From assembly GCA_936432065.2 (NCBI GenBank), contig OW386287.2:90377688-90441687 (forward strand): a stretch of DNA of 64,000 nucleotides. The letters run 5' to 3'. This stretch comes from Rutpela maculata (taxonomy: Eukaryota > Arthropoda > Insecta > Coleoptera > Cerambycidae). The notes beneath the pieces are model-generated. The model did no database searches, was not told the DNA's origin, and saw only the letters and a program-made list of their open reading frames with translations. Positions 53,311 through 63,010 of this stretch are shown here, one piece after another (the stretch's first letter is position 1; every line of letters begins with the position of its first letter). A program made the position numbers and the translations under genes.

Positions 53311-54106
53311 AAAATTTTTTGCACCACCTAGCAAACGGGTATAAATTTATTGGACTACTACGGAAACATTTATCTGCACAATTATTTCTACTAATTTTAT
53401 TCACTTACGATTAAGTTTGGATGTCATTTAATTAATTGTTTCAGGGGGCTGTAAGCATGGCATAGCATTTTTGTTGTGGCTTCATCGGTGTAGTGAAGAG
53501 CCTTCCGTTACCTCAGTCGAGTGTTATTGGTTGCCTTCCAAGTTATCAAAAGTGGGTAAAAGCCTGAAGTCCATGAGCTTAGCTGAATTATGTTCAAAAG
53601 AAATCCCCCCTCTGAAGCCAAAGGGTAACACATTCAGAGCAACAGTTCTAGAAAATGTCAAAGGTGCCACAGGTGGTATTTTTGATTTCACCAAGACACC
53701 CAAACACCATAATACTTCCATTTATCATCTGATTTTGCAGTATTGTGAAACAAACGGTGATAAGACAAATGCCACTGCTTGTATCGATAATAATAAAAGA
53801 ACTTTATTGAAATGAGCTAATACATTTCAAAGGGCAATTGACCGAGGTCCTTCAGCCCGTTTCGATTTCCATCTTAATGTCATTTAACAAGTATACATGA
53901 ATTAATATAATTAATAAGTTCATTTGTATTTATATAAAACAAAAAAGAAAATTTAATGTTTAAATATATATAAAAAAAAAAAACATGCATATATGTGTGC
54001 TGTATATTTTGTGGTGATTATCCCAGCATTGTGATTTTCTCCCAAAGAGTATTTGCAGGATAGATATGTCTGCTTTTGCCATTTCTTCTTATACAATACT
54101 CATCTA

Positions 54107-56713
54107 TTATATTTTTGTTTTGATGTTTTTGACAAAATCTGCGTGTAAGAGAGGAAAGTCGTTCCTGGATTGGCTGGATGTGGGTTTGTTCATACAAGAG
54201 CTGGTTAGGCGGGTTATGTAGGGGATTGTTGGGATGGCGAAGTTTCGTGATAGTCCGGCTACTCTGAGGTTTTTGATGGCTGGATTTTTTATATTAGAGA
54301 GAATTACTTGTCCATATTCTATAATGGGTCTGCAAATAAGTTTGTAAATTTTACCCATGGTGGTAAGATTAATTCCTTCTCTTTTGTATGTCAGTCCTCT
54401 AAAATGCTTGGCTCTAGAAATTATTTGTTTTTTGGCGTTGGCTGTGTGGCTGTTAAAATTGATTTTATTGTCGATGGTAATGCCAAGATATTTTGTGGAT
54501 GCTTCTGTTTGAATTGTCTGATTGTACATATATACTGTAGGAGAATTTCTGGAGGGAGTGTGGTGAAATATCATTAGGTGTGATTTGGATGGGTTGGGTT
54601 TGAGCCTCCATTTGTTGAACCAAAGAGATGTGCCATCGACGAGATTTTGAAGGTTTTCCATAGCGGCATTAATGGTTTTATCATGTGAGATCAAGGTGGT
54701 ATCATCTGCGAATTGTAGTACATATGCTTGATGTGAAAAATATTGTGGATCATTGTGGTAAATATCTGCACAATAAATATTGTACAGGAGTGGTGAAAGT
54801 GGAGACCCCTGTGGAAGACCTTGTTCTGGAGTAAATTCATAAGATGTAGCGTTCTGGATTTTCACTCTTAATTTCCGGTTGGAAAGGAAGCTGTTAACTA
54901 GAAGAAGGAGATCTCTAGAACATCCTAGTTTGTGTAGTTTGTAGAGCAGACCCTTGTGCCATACACTGTCGAAGGCTTTATTGATGTCCATGAACAATGC
55001 CACCGATTTGTTTCCATTTAACTTTGAGGTTTCAACATTGTTTATTAGTATCGATAAAGGATGGGATGTAGAGCAGTTAGTTTTAAATCCAAATTGATAG
55101 TTTGGTATTTGATGGCCAATATTTTGTTGTATTTTGTTTTTTATTAGTTTTTCGAAATTTTTTCCTAGTACTGGCAGTAAGGTAATTGGCCTGTAGTTAA
55201 CCACTTTGGAGTGATCGGTGCCACGTTTCGGTATCGTTATAATCGTTCCAGTTTTCCATTCCTTTGGGATGTATTGGTGTTTGAGGCAATATTCGTAGAT
55301 TTTAATTATGTATAAGTGTATTATTAAGTCGAGTTTTTTTACAAAATTCTTTGTGACATAATCGTGCCCTGGTGCTGTATTTTTGCCATGATTTACTACT
55401 GCAAAATAGTCTGCTTCTTCAATTGAATGTTCTTCTGTTGGCATAGGTTCATCAATAAATGTGTCGTACCATTCTTGGACTCTTTGGTAGTGGTTATTAT
55501 TAAAATTTATATCCTGTGTTTCTGAATAGGCTTTTTCGAAGTGTCTTGCAAATACTACAGTTTTTTCCTCTGGTTTTTCATATTTTCGGTTGTTATCTTC
55601 AATGGTTGAGTTTGCTACCCCTTTATTTTTGTATTTAGATAATTTATTTATTTCTTGCCAGTAATTTTTGCCTTTTTTTCTGTTTATTTCGCTGCATGTG
55701 CTGATCCATTTATGTGCTCTGAATTGTTGGATTAATGCCTGTATGTTTTTGTTCAGAGTGTTTATTCCCCTTTTGGCTTCAGGATTATTAGTATTTCTGT
55801 ACTCTCGGTACATTTTTCTTTTTCTCCTTATCAATTGCATTATAAAGGGTGGCAGCTCGTGTGTGTGGTATTTTATTTCTTTTAAAGGCGTGTTTTCAAT
55901 GAATGACTGTGAAAGTTTTGTGTTAAATTCAGTTATTGACTCTGTGTTTATTTCCTGTTCTTGTCTCCCATTTATATACTCAATCATGGTTGAATTAATT
56001 TTGTTGGTGTCAGTTTTAGCGAAGTTGTATCTCATTAATCGATTGTTATTTACTGGCCTCTGTTTATCTAGTGCTATATGTAGACTGAGATGGTCCGAGT
56101 ATAGATCAGGAGTAAGTTTAACTTTCAGATTATTGGTTATGTTGGGAGTGTGTAGCAGTATATCGGGAGTTGAGTCGTTGTTGTGTTGCATTAAGAATGT
56201 AGGTGGAGTGTCATATTTGCAGAAACCAGTATTTTGGATGAAGTTATTTAGTTGTCTCTTTTTTGCTCTATTGTTTACGTTGAAATCTCCTACAATTAAC
56301 GAGTATTTGTATAGTGTGCTCATGGTAAATACATTTTCTTCGATTCTGGAGTGTGGGTGGATATAAACAAAAAATATGTGAAGGTTGTCATCTAGGAATG
56401 GAATGGTAAAATGTAAGCATTCATTGAGGGGGTTGTTGATTCTGGGTGGGTTTGCTTTTCCCATTTTAAGGTCAGGATGTGTTTGTACTAAGCTTCCGCC
56501 TCTTGCATGATTGTGTATTGGGTTACCGTCATGTCGAAGGGTGCTCCTATCTCTGTATGAGGTATTGCTGTCTTCTTTTGTTTTTGTCTCCACGAACATT
56601 GCACACTGAATATTATTGTTTTCTATGAAATTATTAATTAGATGTTTCTTGGATGTGTAGCTATTGATGTTTGCATACAAGATATTAGTTACTGACATAA
56701 TCGTGCTGTACAT
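54107..56713 (-). CDS. Jockey-like LINE ORF2: endonuclease-reverse transcriptase
   Basis: 868 aa, complete. APE endonuclease at about 1-230 (ILYANINSYTSKK, VETKT, VGDFNV near 140, YSDHLS). RT at about 440-720, with YRPITLLPVLGKNFEK, YQFGFKTNCST, MDINKAFDSVWHK near 575, GLPQGSPLSPLLY and FADDT near 667. No RNase H, which favours Jockey over I. The start overlaps ORF1: either ATG at 56713 or the second at 56698, whose TTATGTCAGTAACTAA context overlaps the ORF1 stop and suggests termination-reinitiation. Functions in target-primed reverse transcription in the nucleus. Confidence 0.88.
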   Translation of the reverse strand: MYSTIMSVTNILYANINSYTSKKHLINNFIENNNIQCAMFVETKTKEDSNTSYRDRSTLRHDGNPIHNHARGGSLVQTHPDLKMGKANPPRINNPLNECLHFTIPFLDDNLHIFFVYIHPHSRIEENVFTMSTLYKYSLIVGDFNVNNRAKKRQLNNFIQNTGFCKYDTPPTFLMQHNNDSTPDILLHTPNITNNLKVKLTPDLYSDHLSLHIALDKQRPVNNNRLMRYNFAKTDTNKINSTMIEYINGRQEQEINTESITEFNTKLSQSFIENTPLKEIKYHTHELPPFIMQLIRRKRKMYREYRNTNNPEAKRGINTLNKNIQALIQQFRAHKWISTCSEINRKKGKNYWQEINKLSKYKNKGVANSTIEDNNRKYEKPEEKTVVFARHFEKAYSETQDINFNNNHYQRVQEWYDTFIDEPMPTEEHSIEEADYFAVVNHGKNTAPGHDYVTKNFVKKLDLIIHLYIIKIYEYCLKHQYIPKEWKTGTIITIPKRGTDHSKVVNYRPITLLPVLGKNFEKLIKNKIQQNIGHQIPNYQFGFKTNCSTSHPLSILINNVETSKLNGNKSVALFMDINKAFDSVWHKGLLYKLHKLGCSRDLLLLVNSFLSNRKLRVKIQNATSYEFTPEQGLPQGSPLSPLLYNIYCADIYHNDPQYFSHQAYVLQFADDTTLISHDKTINAAMENLQNLVDGTSLWFNKWRLKPNPSKSHLMIFHHTPSRNSPTVYMYNQTIQTEASTKYLGITIDNKINFNSHTANAKKQIISRAKHFRGLTYKREGINLTTMGKIYKLICRPIIEYGQVILSNIKNPAIKNLRVAGLSRNFAIPTIPYITRLTSSCMNKPTSSQSRNDFPLLHADFVKNIKTKI

Positions 56714-58007
56714 TGTTAGGCTGGTTTATGGGTTCCGTGGGAGAGTAGGGGTCTTGTCCGTCCATTTCGAATATTAGAATATATACTCTGTTTCCAGTGA
56801 ACACTGCTGTTGTGTCTACATTGAAATTGTCTATGAAGCGCTTTCGCAGTTTAATCAACAGTTCCTCTCTGCTTTTGTTGTTTGGCTCATTTATCTCGTT
56901 AATATAGGTATTTATTATCGTGTCATGTATGGTGACAGGAGCGTGGATTCTAAAGTTTTTGTTTTTTTGTGATATTTCATGAGACTTCTTATTTAGGGAT
57001 TTTATCTGCACATTTGGAATGCCAATTATTGGTGCTTTCGGTCTGTTGTGGCATTTGTATGACCATGCTTGGTGCTCCTCGGAGCCACAGCTGGTACATT
57101 TAGGTGGTAATGTGGAAGAGCATTTGTTAGATGGATGAGTTCCCAGGCATTTGGAACATTTGACAGGGGTGTTACAAGATTCTGTTGTGTGGTCAAATGC
57201 TAGACATTTGCTACAAGGCTTTGGTGTTGGTGGTGGTGGCTTGCTGGGGTAAACTGGATAATGTCGGTAGTTAAAGAAGAGTCCCTCGGTGAGAAGAGTT
57301 TCAAAAGTATTTTGTGAACCAGTGATTATTCGAATAAAAGTAGTAGGTTTGTTAGTTGTGCGTGATAAAATTCTTCTGCAGTATCGGTGTTCCAATTTTT
57401 GCTCGTTCAAGATTTCACTGACCGTTTTGTCTTCTATTTCAGGTTCGACATTTGCTATGATTACTGAGTAGCTTGGACTTACAGCAGGTGTGGGAGTTTT
57501 GGTGTTTGGAGATGTTTTGTGGAAGTTAAGAACTCTTCCCACTTCTACCATTTTGTTTAAGATGTTAGTAATAGATTGTTCAGGGGTATCTGTTTTTAGT
57601 AGAAATCCTTTTTTTGTTTGTATGATTATGTCCTTAATATTAGGAAAGATCTTACTCCAGATGTTTGTAAAGTCTAATCTTGTGTAACTGCTCTCAGCTG
57701 TTATCAAAAATAAATGTTCATATGTTTTGTGGTATATTTTATTCATATGAGGGGATTGGTTTTTGTTTGGGTTGGTGTTTTTGTGGGTCAGTGGATTCTT
57801 ATCTCCTGTGTTTTTTGTGGCAGAATTTATCTCAACATTTTTTGTTTGACTGGTTTGTGGAGCATTTCCTATTATAATATTGTTAATCTGTTCTTGTGAA
57901 AACCCTAGTCTTTTCCTCTTGGCGTTTTTCCGGTCTATCTTTGCTTGTGTCCATCCTTGAGTGTCCTCTACAACCTCCATTTCACTTCCATCACTTTCTG
58001 ATGACAT
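56685..58007 (-). CDS. Jockey-like LINE ORF1: Gag-like protein with CCHC knuckles
   Basis: 440 aa, complete, beginning MSSESDGSEMEVVED. A Gag/PRE_C2HC-like region at about 150-255 (VEPEIEDKTVSEILNEQ) precedes three zinc knuckles at about 260-320: CSKCLAFDHTTESC, CSKCLGTHPSNKC and CTSCGSEEHQAWSYKC. It packages the LINE RNA into RNPs. The C-terminal 80 residues overlap into ORF2 by 29 nt. The several + strand frames here are shadows. Confidence 0.85.
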   Translation of the reverse strand: MSSESDGSEMEVVEDTQGWTQAKIDRKNAKRKRLGFSQEQINNIIIGNAPQTSQTKNVEINSATKNTGDKNPLTHKNTNPNKNQSPHMNKIYHKTYEHLFLITAESSYTRLDFTNIWSKIFPNIKDIIIQTKKGFLLKTDTPEQSITNILNKMVEVGRVLNFHKTSPNTKTPTPAVSPSYSVIIANVEPEIEDKTVSEILNEQKLEHRYCRRILSRTTNKPTTFIRIITGSQNTFETLLTEGLFFNYRHYPVYPSKPPPPTPKPCSKCLAFDHTTESCNTPVKCSKCLGTHPSNKCSSTLPPKCTSCGSEEHQAWSYKCHNRPKAPIIGIPNVQIKSLNKKSHEISQKNKNFRIHAPVTIHDTIINTYINEINEPNNKSREELLIKLRKRFIDNFNVDTTAVFTGNRVYILIFEMDGQDPYSPTEPINQPNNVQHDYVSN

Positions 58008-58714
58008 TTTTAATCACAATATAAAACTTTCAAAGAGCAGCAAATATAGGTGTGACCTCTATCACTGTTGGCTTTGAACTGCTTGTATCGATTTTTTTAA
58101 AGAAAAAATTACTGCATCACTCTGTCAAGATGTGGAGAAGTCGACCAGAAGCCAGAGTAATTGTCCTGATTGGTACGAATTACGATTTGGGCGAATTACA
58201 GCGTCAAAGATTTATGAAGCGAGCCGGTGTAAAACAAAAGGGGGGGCATTAACAGAAACTATATTAGGTGGCGCTAAATTTGAACCCTCCCAGGCTATCA
58301 TTACAGGTCGCGAGTTGGAGCCACAAGTTATTCAAGAAGTGTCAAAGATAAAAAAAAATTGAAATCTCACCATGTGGTTTATTAATCAAAAAGAATTTCC
58401 CAATATTTGGTGCCTCACCTGACGGTATTTGTGACGAATTTGTAATTGAAGTGAAATGTCCCAGTAAACAGAAGACCGTTTCAAATTATGTTGAAGGTGG
58501 TGTTATTAAAAACAGATATAAAGCCCAAATTCAAATGCAAATGTATTTTGCAGAAAGAGATAAAGGGTTATTTTGTGTTGCTCAACCAAATTTTGAGCAA
58601 ACAAAAGGTGTAAATATTTATGAAGTGGCGTTGGATACTGAATACTGTGAGGAGTTGATGGAGCATTCATTAGTTTTTTGGAAAACTGCAATTTTCCCAC
58701 TTTTAATAAATTAA

Positions 58715-59331
58715 CTATCCATAATTATTACTCTTTTGTATTAAAAATAACAAATATAGGATATTAAAAATTATTGTAATGTTGTACTTTTTACAGCACA
58801 CCGATTTAAGTTATTTTTATCATATCCTGTTTTCGGTGGTAAGTTTATAATTTTTATAGATATAAACAAAATTGCCCAAACGGCGCAAATTTTCGAGATT
58901 TCTTTGAAGCCCTTCTAGTAAACTCAAATAGCATACAATAATTTGTAACTTAAGTCAATAATGGTTTTCAAAATCCCCCCAAAGTTTTTTAATGAGAAGG
59001 GATACATTTTTACACTGTTTTTTTTTACCTGTTTGTTCTGAGAATGTCCATTTTTTTTTAACACCAAAATTAGTGCACATTTTGTTAATCTTGAGAAAAA
59101 TATGTGATCAAAATAATATGTAATTTTTTACCTCCTTTTTAACAAATGTCAAGATTTTTACTGAAACGATTTTTTTGTTAAATAAATACTTTATAAACAC
59201 CAGTAAATTATTTATTGAACAGAAATTGAGTCATATGCAAATAAAAATTGAATTCAAATTTCTACAGTCTACACGAGCTCGTGTACACTGAGTTTACAAC
59301 TGCTTTTTCCGTTGAGTAGGTACCTTAGAAG
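58715..59331. other. Nuclease 3' region, no further feature
   Basis: AT-rich DNA following the nuclease stop at 58712-58714. AATAAA-like words occur at 58706 and 59175. It is presumably 3' UTR and internal transposon sequence. Confidence 0.5.
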
Positions 59332-59932
59332 CAGTGGCGGCTGGTGAAATTTCAATATTTTTTTTCTCGTCTGTGGCGCATTGGACCCATACGAAATTTG
59401 GGAAATAACATCTAGAGAAGCACTTAAAAAAATTTTGAAAAAGCAGTTTGCGTAAAAATTTTTGAAAATTCGTTAGCCTTCCCTGGGTCTAGGGACTCCT
59501 GTTTATTTTTATTTTTTTTTGTCATATGCATTTGACTTTTCGTAAAATACAACAGCAGATTTTGGAGTTTATGAAAATATTTTCATTACTAACTGATATA
59601 CAACGAATTGAAATATTGTAATTTGTTAAATTGTAAATGACAAAATTTCAGTTCATTGTATTTCAGTTAGTAATGAAAATATTTTCACAAACTCCAAAAT
59701 CTATTGTTGTATTTTTATGAAAAGTCAAATGCATATGACAAAAAAAAATAAAAATAAACAGGAGTCCCAAGACCCAGGGGAGGCTAACGAATTTTCAAAA
59801 ATTTTTTCGCAAACTGCTTTTTCAAAAATTTTTAGAGAAGTGCTTCTCTACATGTTATTTCCCAAATTTCGTATGGGTCCCATGCGCCACAGACGAGAAA
59901 ATAAAATATTGAAATTTCACCAGCCGCCACTG
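59332..59932. mobile_element. hAT-type MITE, almost perfectly palindromic
   Basis: CAGTGGCGGCTGGTGAAATT at both ends (inverted) and the exact 8-bp duplication CTTAGAAG at 59324-59331 and 59933-59940. Nearly the whole 601 bp folds back on itself around 59620. The 127-aa + ORF at 59717 runs out of the right arm and is not a gene. Confidence 0.85.
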
Positions 59933-60166
59933 CTTAGAAGAGGGATCTCATCGAGCAACCTTTTTGAAAAGGTGTTAAATGTGGCAAAGAACATTGTGTT
60001 TATAAAATTCAAAATCTTTATATTTAAAATGATTGAGCCCATAGTTGACGGGTTCGTCCTGGAAAAGGTTGATTTACCAAAACCTATGTTAACACAATAA
60101 CAAATAAATTGGTGGTATCTACCAATGGACGAAGCTTACATGATAATTAATGATGCCTAATAATAA

Positions 60167-60830
60167 TAATAGTAAATAATAATTTATTAATTCTTTCGAT
60201 TACAATACATGATATAGGATACATTGCAATGAATCTATAGAAACATATAATATAAGTACACAAGTAGGAAAAATACAAAAAATATATAAGGTACATACAA
60301 ACGCCCAGTGGATATAGTCACACATATTTACATACATGTTTAAAAGGAAATATAGTATAATATGAAAAGTATTAAAATATTTATATCAGTGTCATAAATA
60401 AAAGTTAAGGAAAAAAAATAAAACAATCATAAACTACTGTCGTCCAGATATTCATTCAGAGAATAACAATTGTTATTTATTAATAGTTTTTTTTACTTCC
60501 AATTTAAAATATTTTAAATGAAGATTTTTGTACTGCACAGGTACGTAAGTGATTATAGGTTTTTTTAGCTAGGTATTTTGGGCTTTGTTCATATTTTGTT
60601 GATCTATATCTTGGTATTTCAAGTGTTAGGTTATTTCGTGTATCATATGAATGAAAATTATTAATTATTATTATTATTAGCTTTCTCGTTTACTGGATCC
60701 TACGATAAACCTTACAACTTTTTTTTGCAATTTGAACACATTTGCCCTATCACTTGCAGCTCCCCAGGAAACCATGATATAGGAAATTATGGAATGGATG
60801 CTTTTATTATTTATAACCTATCTCTATTTA
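60167..60830 (-). pseudogene. LINE relic, ORF2 C-terminus, (TAA)n-rich tail
   Basis: The minus strand gives YIMVSWGAASDRANVFKLQKK and VVRFIVGSSKRE (about 60805-60680), then HSYDTRNNLTLEIPRYRS (about 60650-60595), the standard C-terminal motifs of CR1/Jockey-type ORF2. The 3' end runs into ATTATTATT-rich sequence near 60160. Only the last 150 residues survive. It inserted between the two convergent genes of the ISL2EU-type element, just beyond the transposase stop. Confidence 0.65.
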
Positions 60831-60864
60831 CATATATTTGCATATCTATGAAATCTAAAACTAC

Positions 60865-62316
60865 CTACTTTATTAAGGGACCTTGGACATTAATAATGGC
60901 ACATGCTATTATTATAATATGGTTCATTAAATAAAAAAGATTTGTATTGATGCATGCATGTGGACCTAACATGCCGAACTCCCTCAATCTGCGTATTACT
61001 CTTTCGATGTGTATACGTAAAGAAGCAATGCTTTTGTTTTGCTTCACTTCTAACTTAGTCATAGGTTGTCCTTCCACGACACTAGGTGGTCGAATTAATT
61101 TGCAATTTTTCGATGTCACCGATGCAGCCACGTGCTTAAATCCTCTATCAGCCATTACTGACACTCCAGTGGGTAATGTGCTGAGGTAGTCACTTTCTTC
61201 GACAATTTGTTTATCGGAAGTGCGACCTCCATATCCAGCCGAAATAAAATTAACAAAACCATTTGGTGTAGCAGATATTAAATATTTTAATGTATTGCAG
61301 TTTTTATAACTGGACCAAGTCATTGACTGTTTTAGAGAATCAGAGGGTTTCTCAATTTCAATTTCGAGGCAGTCAATTATTGACTCGACATCCTTGTATC
61401 GTGCTCTAAAAGGCAGAGGCAGCACTTTTTTTATGCTGTTGGACTCTGGCCAGTATATTAATTCCTGGAGCACATCAGCTAACTTGGGCACAGATGATGT
61501 AAAAATTCGTTGAATATTAGAAATACTCATTCCAAAATCATCCCCCAATCTAGCATATACATCGTTTTGCCTAATTTTTTTTAAAGTGATTAGGACATCT
61601 CTGTACTCTACTTTAGCAGTTTGTGATAAACATCTTACTAACATGTACACATTTTGTGGTACCCCTAAGTAAAACCTACTTTTCGTTTCTACGAAGTACA
61701 CAGTCGAATTCAATCTCGCCCTATTTTCATAATACTCTTGGCCAGAACGTTCTGAAATACTACTGTCTGAAGATGGTGTGTATTCCTCAGAGAAAATAGA
61801 TCCTGTTGCACTCTCTATTGAGCATGAGGAAGTCCAAGTAGATAGTTTAGAAGGTGACATGAGATGTAATGGGGTAGGTGACGAAGCTCTCGAAATTAAT
61901 GTAACTTTACGAGTCATCGTACCAACACTTCTGAAATGACTTTTAGCTTTCATGAACTTCTTAACTGTTTTCGTTATAGTAAACGCTCCTGAAGGTGATG
62001 ACACAGTTTTATCAGATTGTATTGGTTTTGTTGGGGTGGCAGGATCGATGGCGTTCAATGCTTTTTCTGATGTTTCAGTGGCAAGCGGTTCTTCAAAAAC
62101 TAGTCTTTTTTTCACCGAACTAACTGTAGGGCCTTCTAGTTGTATTAATGTTTCCACTTTGCGCTTTCTAGCTGAAGTACTAATCTGTGGAGACCGCACA
62201 ACAGTCTTCTGTTGCTCCTTTTGATAAATACATTTCTGAGGCACCACATGATCTTTTAAAACCAATTTTTTTCCCATCACTTTGAAATACATCCAGTTTT
62301 GCGCATCGTTTTCAAG
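60865..62316 (-). CDS. ISL2EU-type DDE transposase, exon 2 (catalytic)
   Basis: 484 codons including the stop; spliced to 62365-62544 for a 543-aa protein. It begins LENDAQNWMYFKV, the end of the THAP region, with the conserved VVPQ. After a Ser/Thr-rich linker comes a helix-turn-helix-like part (ARLGDDFGMSISNIQRIF) and a DDE_4-type catalytic core: D375 in IIDCLEIE, D450 in VMADRGF and E498 in HIERVIRR. Cuts and joins transposon ends in the nucleus. Fully open, with all catalytic residues, so probably functional or recently so. Confidence 0.8.
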   Translation of the reverse strand, partial: LENDAQNWMYFKVMGKKLVLKDHVVPQKCIYQKEQQKTVVRSPQISTSARKRKVETLIQLEGPTVSSVKKRLVFEEPLATETSEKALNAIDPATPTKPIQSDKTVSSPSGAFTITKTVKKFMKAKSHFRSVGTMTRKVTLISRASSPTPLHLMSPSKLSTWTSSCSIESATGSIFSEEYTPSSDSSISERSGQEYYENRARLNSTVYFVETKSRFYLGVPQNVYMLVRCLSQTAKVEYRDVLITLKKIRQNDVYARLGDDFGMSISNIQRIFTSSVPKLADVLQELIYWPESNSIKKVLPLPFRARYKDVESIIDCLEIEIEKPSDSLKQSMTWSSYKNCNTLKYLISATPNGFVNFISAGYGGRTSDKQIVEESDYLSTLPTGVSVMADRGFKHVAASVTSKNCKLIRPPSVVEGQPMTKLEVKQNKSIASLRIHIERVIRRLREFGMLGPHACINTNLFYLMNHIIIIACAIINVQGPLIK

Positions 62317-62364
62317 CTAAAATATAATTTTAATAACTATCGGGAATATATAGGGGAAACTTAC

Positions 62365-62544
62365 GTCAAAGTGATCCTCGCAACAAAATAGTCTGTGGCT
62401 AGCACTGCGGACTTTACTATAATTTATTGCATTGTACCATTTCTCTCGGCGTTCCGCATTTCCTCGAACAGTGAGAAAAGTCTTTTCTGGGGCATTTTCG
62501 GTCGTATTTTCACAGTATGGAACAAAACACTGCTTGCTAGACAT
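62365..62544 (-). CDS. ISL2EU-type transposase, exon 1 (THAP finger)
   Basis: 60 codons, MSSKQCFVPYCENTTEN onwards, with the THAP C-x4-C...C/C-x2-H pattern (CFVPYC, then FCCEDHFD) and the Trp of the family in KWYNAI. The donor on the minus strand is GAC followed by GTAAGT (62364-62359); the acceptor is TTTTAG before 62316, in phase 0. THAP fingers bind DNA, here presumably the transposon ends. The upstream Met at 62559 is in frame; I chose MSSK as it sits at the usual THAP start. Confidence 0.8.
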
Positions 62545-62639
62545 TTTAATCGAAATCACAGGCTTTCAATTTACGCTAACCTCAAAACCAAGACGTTAAA
62601 ATCAACAAGCTGTCAAACGTCTAGTCATGAGCGATATGT

Positions 62640-62665
62640 CACTGCCGGTGATTAAATCACCGTGA
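62640..62665. promoter_or_regulatory. Perfect palindrome CGGTGATTAAATCACCG upstream of the transposase
   Basis: The 17-base sequence at 62645-62661 has dyad symmetry about 100 bp upstream of the transposase ATG. It could be a transcription-factor or transposase binding site. The function is only inferred from position. Confidence 0.3.
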
Positions 62666-62873
62666 TTATATAAAATATTAATACAAAAGTGTAATTTACA
62701 TCGTTTTGTCCAGTGCTGTTTAATGCAGCCATACATACACACAAACAAATTACGGCGAATGGTAAACATATCAGCTTGCAGATTGCGATCACGTTAGTTT
62801 AAAACCACCGAAAGTGAAAAATATAAATCGCCGATAAGGAGTGATTGAAAAATCGCGATATCGCCCATCACTA

Positions 62874-63008
62874 GCTGTTTTCTTTCGTGCTGAACGAACT
62901 GATTGCAATCACTAGACAACCAATCAAATCGAAGTATTTTTGAAATCTTTGATCTCTATTGGTTGCTTACTGATTGTGTTCACTTTGTTCAGCACGAAAG
63001 AAAACAGC
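62874..63008. mobile_element. Small foldback MITE with TA duplication
   Basis: GCTGTTTTCTTTCGTGCTGA at the left pairs with the inverted right end (identical for 20 bases), and most of the 135 bp forms a stem. TA flanks it (62872-62873, 63009-63010). It may lie in, or just beyond, the ISL2EU-type element. Confidence 0.6.
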
Positions 63009-63010
63009 TA

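Larger units (their letters stand above)
53789..58077 (-). mobile_element. Full-length Jockey-like LINE with 15-bp target duplication
   Basis: The duplication ACTGCTTGTATCGAT is exact at 53774-53788 and 58078-58092. The element is on the minus strand: 70-bp 5' UTR, ORF1, ORF2 with a 29-nt overlap, and a 3' UTR ending AATAAAGTTCTTTTATTATT. Both ORFs are open, so this copy is young and may be active. It lies inside the YqaJ exon, and excision at the duplication restores that frame exactly. Confidence 0.9.
51667..58714 (+). pseudogene. SWIM-finger YqaJ-type exonuclease of the ISL2EU element, broken
   Basis: Exons: 51667-51794 (donor GTGAGT), 52278-52474 (donor GTACAT), then 53445-53788 continuing at 58093-58714; the phases match, for about 429 aa. 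A SWIM zinc finger (C-x-C...C-x-H: KCLSC, then GGCKH) spans the second intron. The YqaJ/lambda-exonuclease fold follows: W-YELRFGRITASK, GRELEPQ, then FGASPDG and VIEVKCP with the catalytic D and E-x-K, and AQIQMQMYF. Such enzymes resect DNA ends 5' to 3'. Two lesions: a Jockey-like LINE inserted in exon 3, and a +1 shift in an A9 run at 58350-58358. Met at 51667 chosen because it is the first in frame after TTTTTTAAT; an upstream in-frame start at 51574 is possible. Confidence 0.75.
51400..62870. mobile_element. ISL2EU/IS4EU-type DNA transposon, nested and partly broken
   Basis: Two convergent genes define it: a SWIM/YqaJ nuclease on + (51667-58714) and a THAP-DDE transposase on - (62544-60865). 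A THAP-DDE transposase paired with a YqaJ exonuclease is the described hallmark of the ISL2EU (IS4EU) superfamily. The outer limits given here are only estimates, because I could not find a convincing TIR. Inserts at 52621-53310 (foldback), 53789-58077 (LINE), 59332-59932 (hAT MITE) and a LINE relic at 60167-60830 inflate it from perhaps 5-6 kb. Confidence 0.65.

Noticed and set aside
55668..56366. 232-aa + strand ORF of hydrophobic character
   Set aside because: Antisense shadow of the Jockey-like LINE ORF2.
59717..60100. 127-aa ORF
   Set aside because: Half of it is the right arm of a palindromic hAT MITE; no domain.
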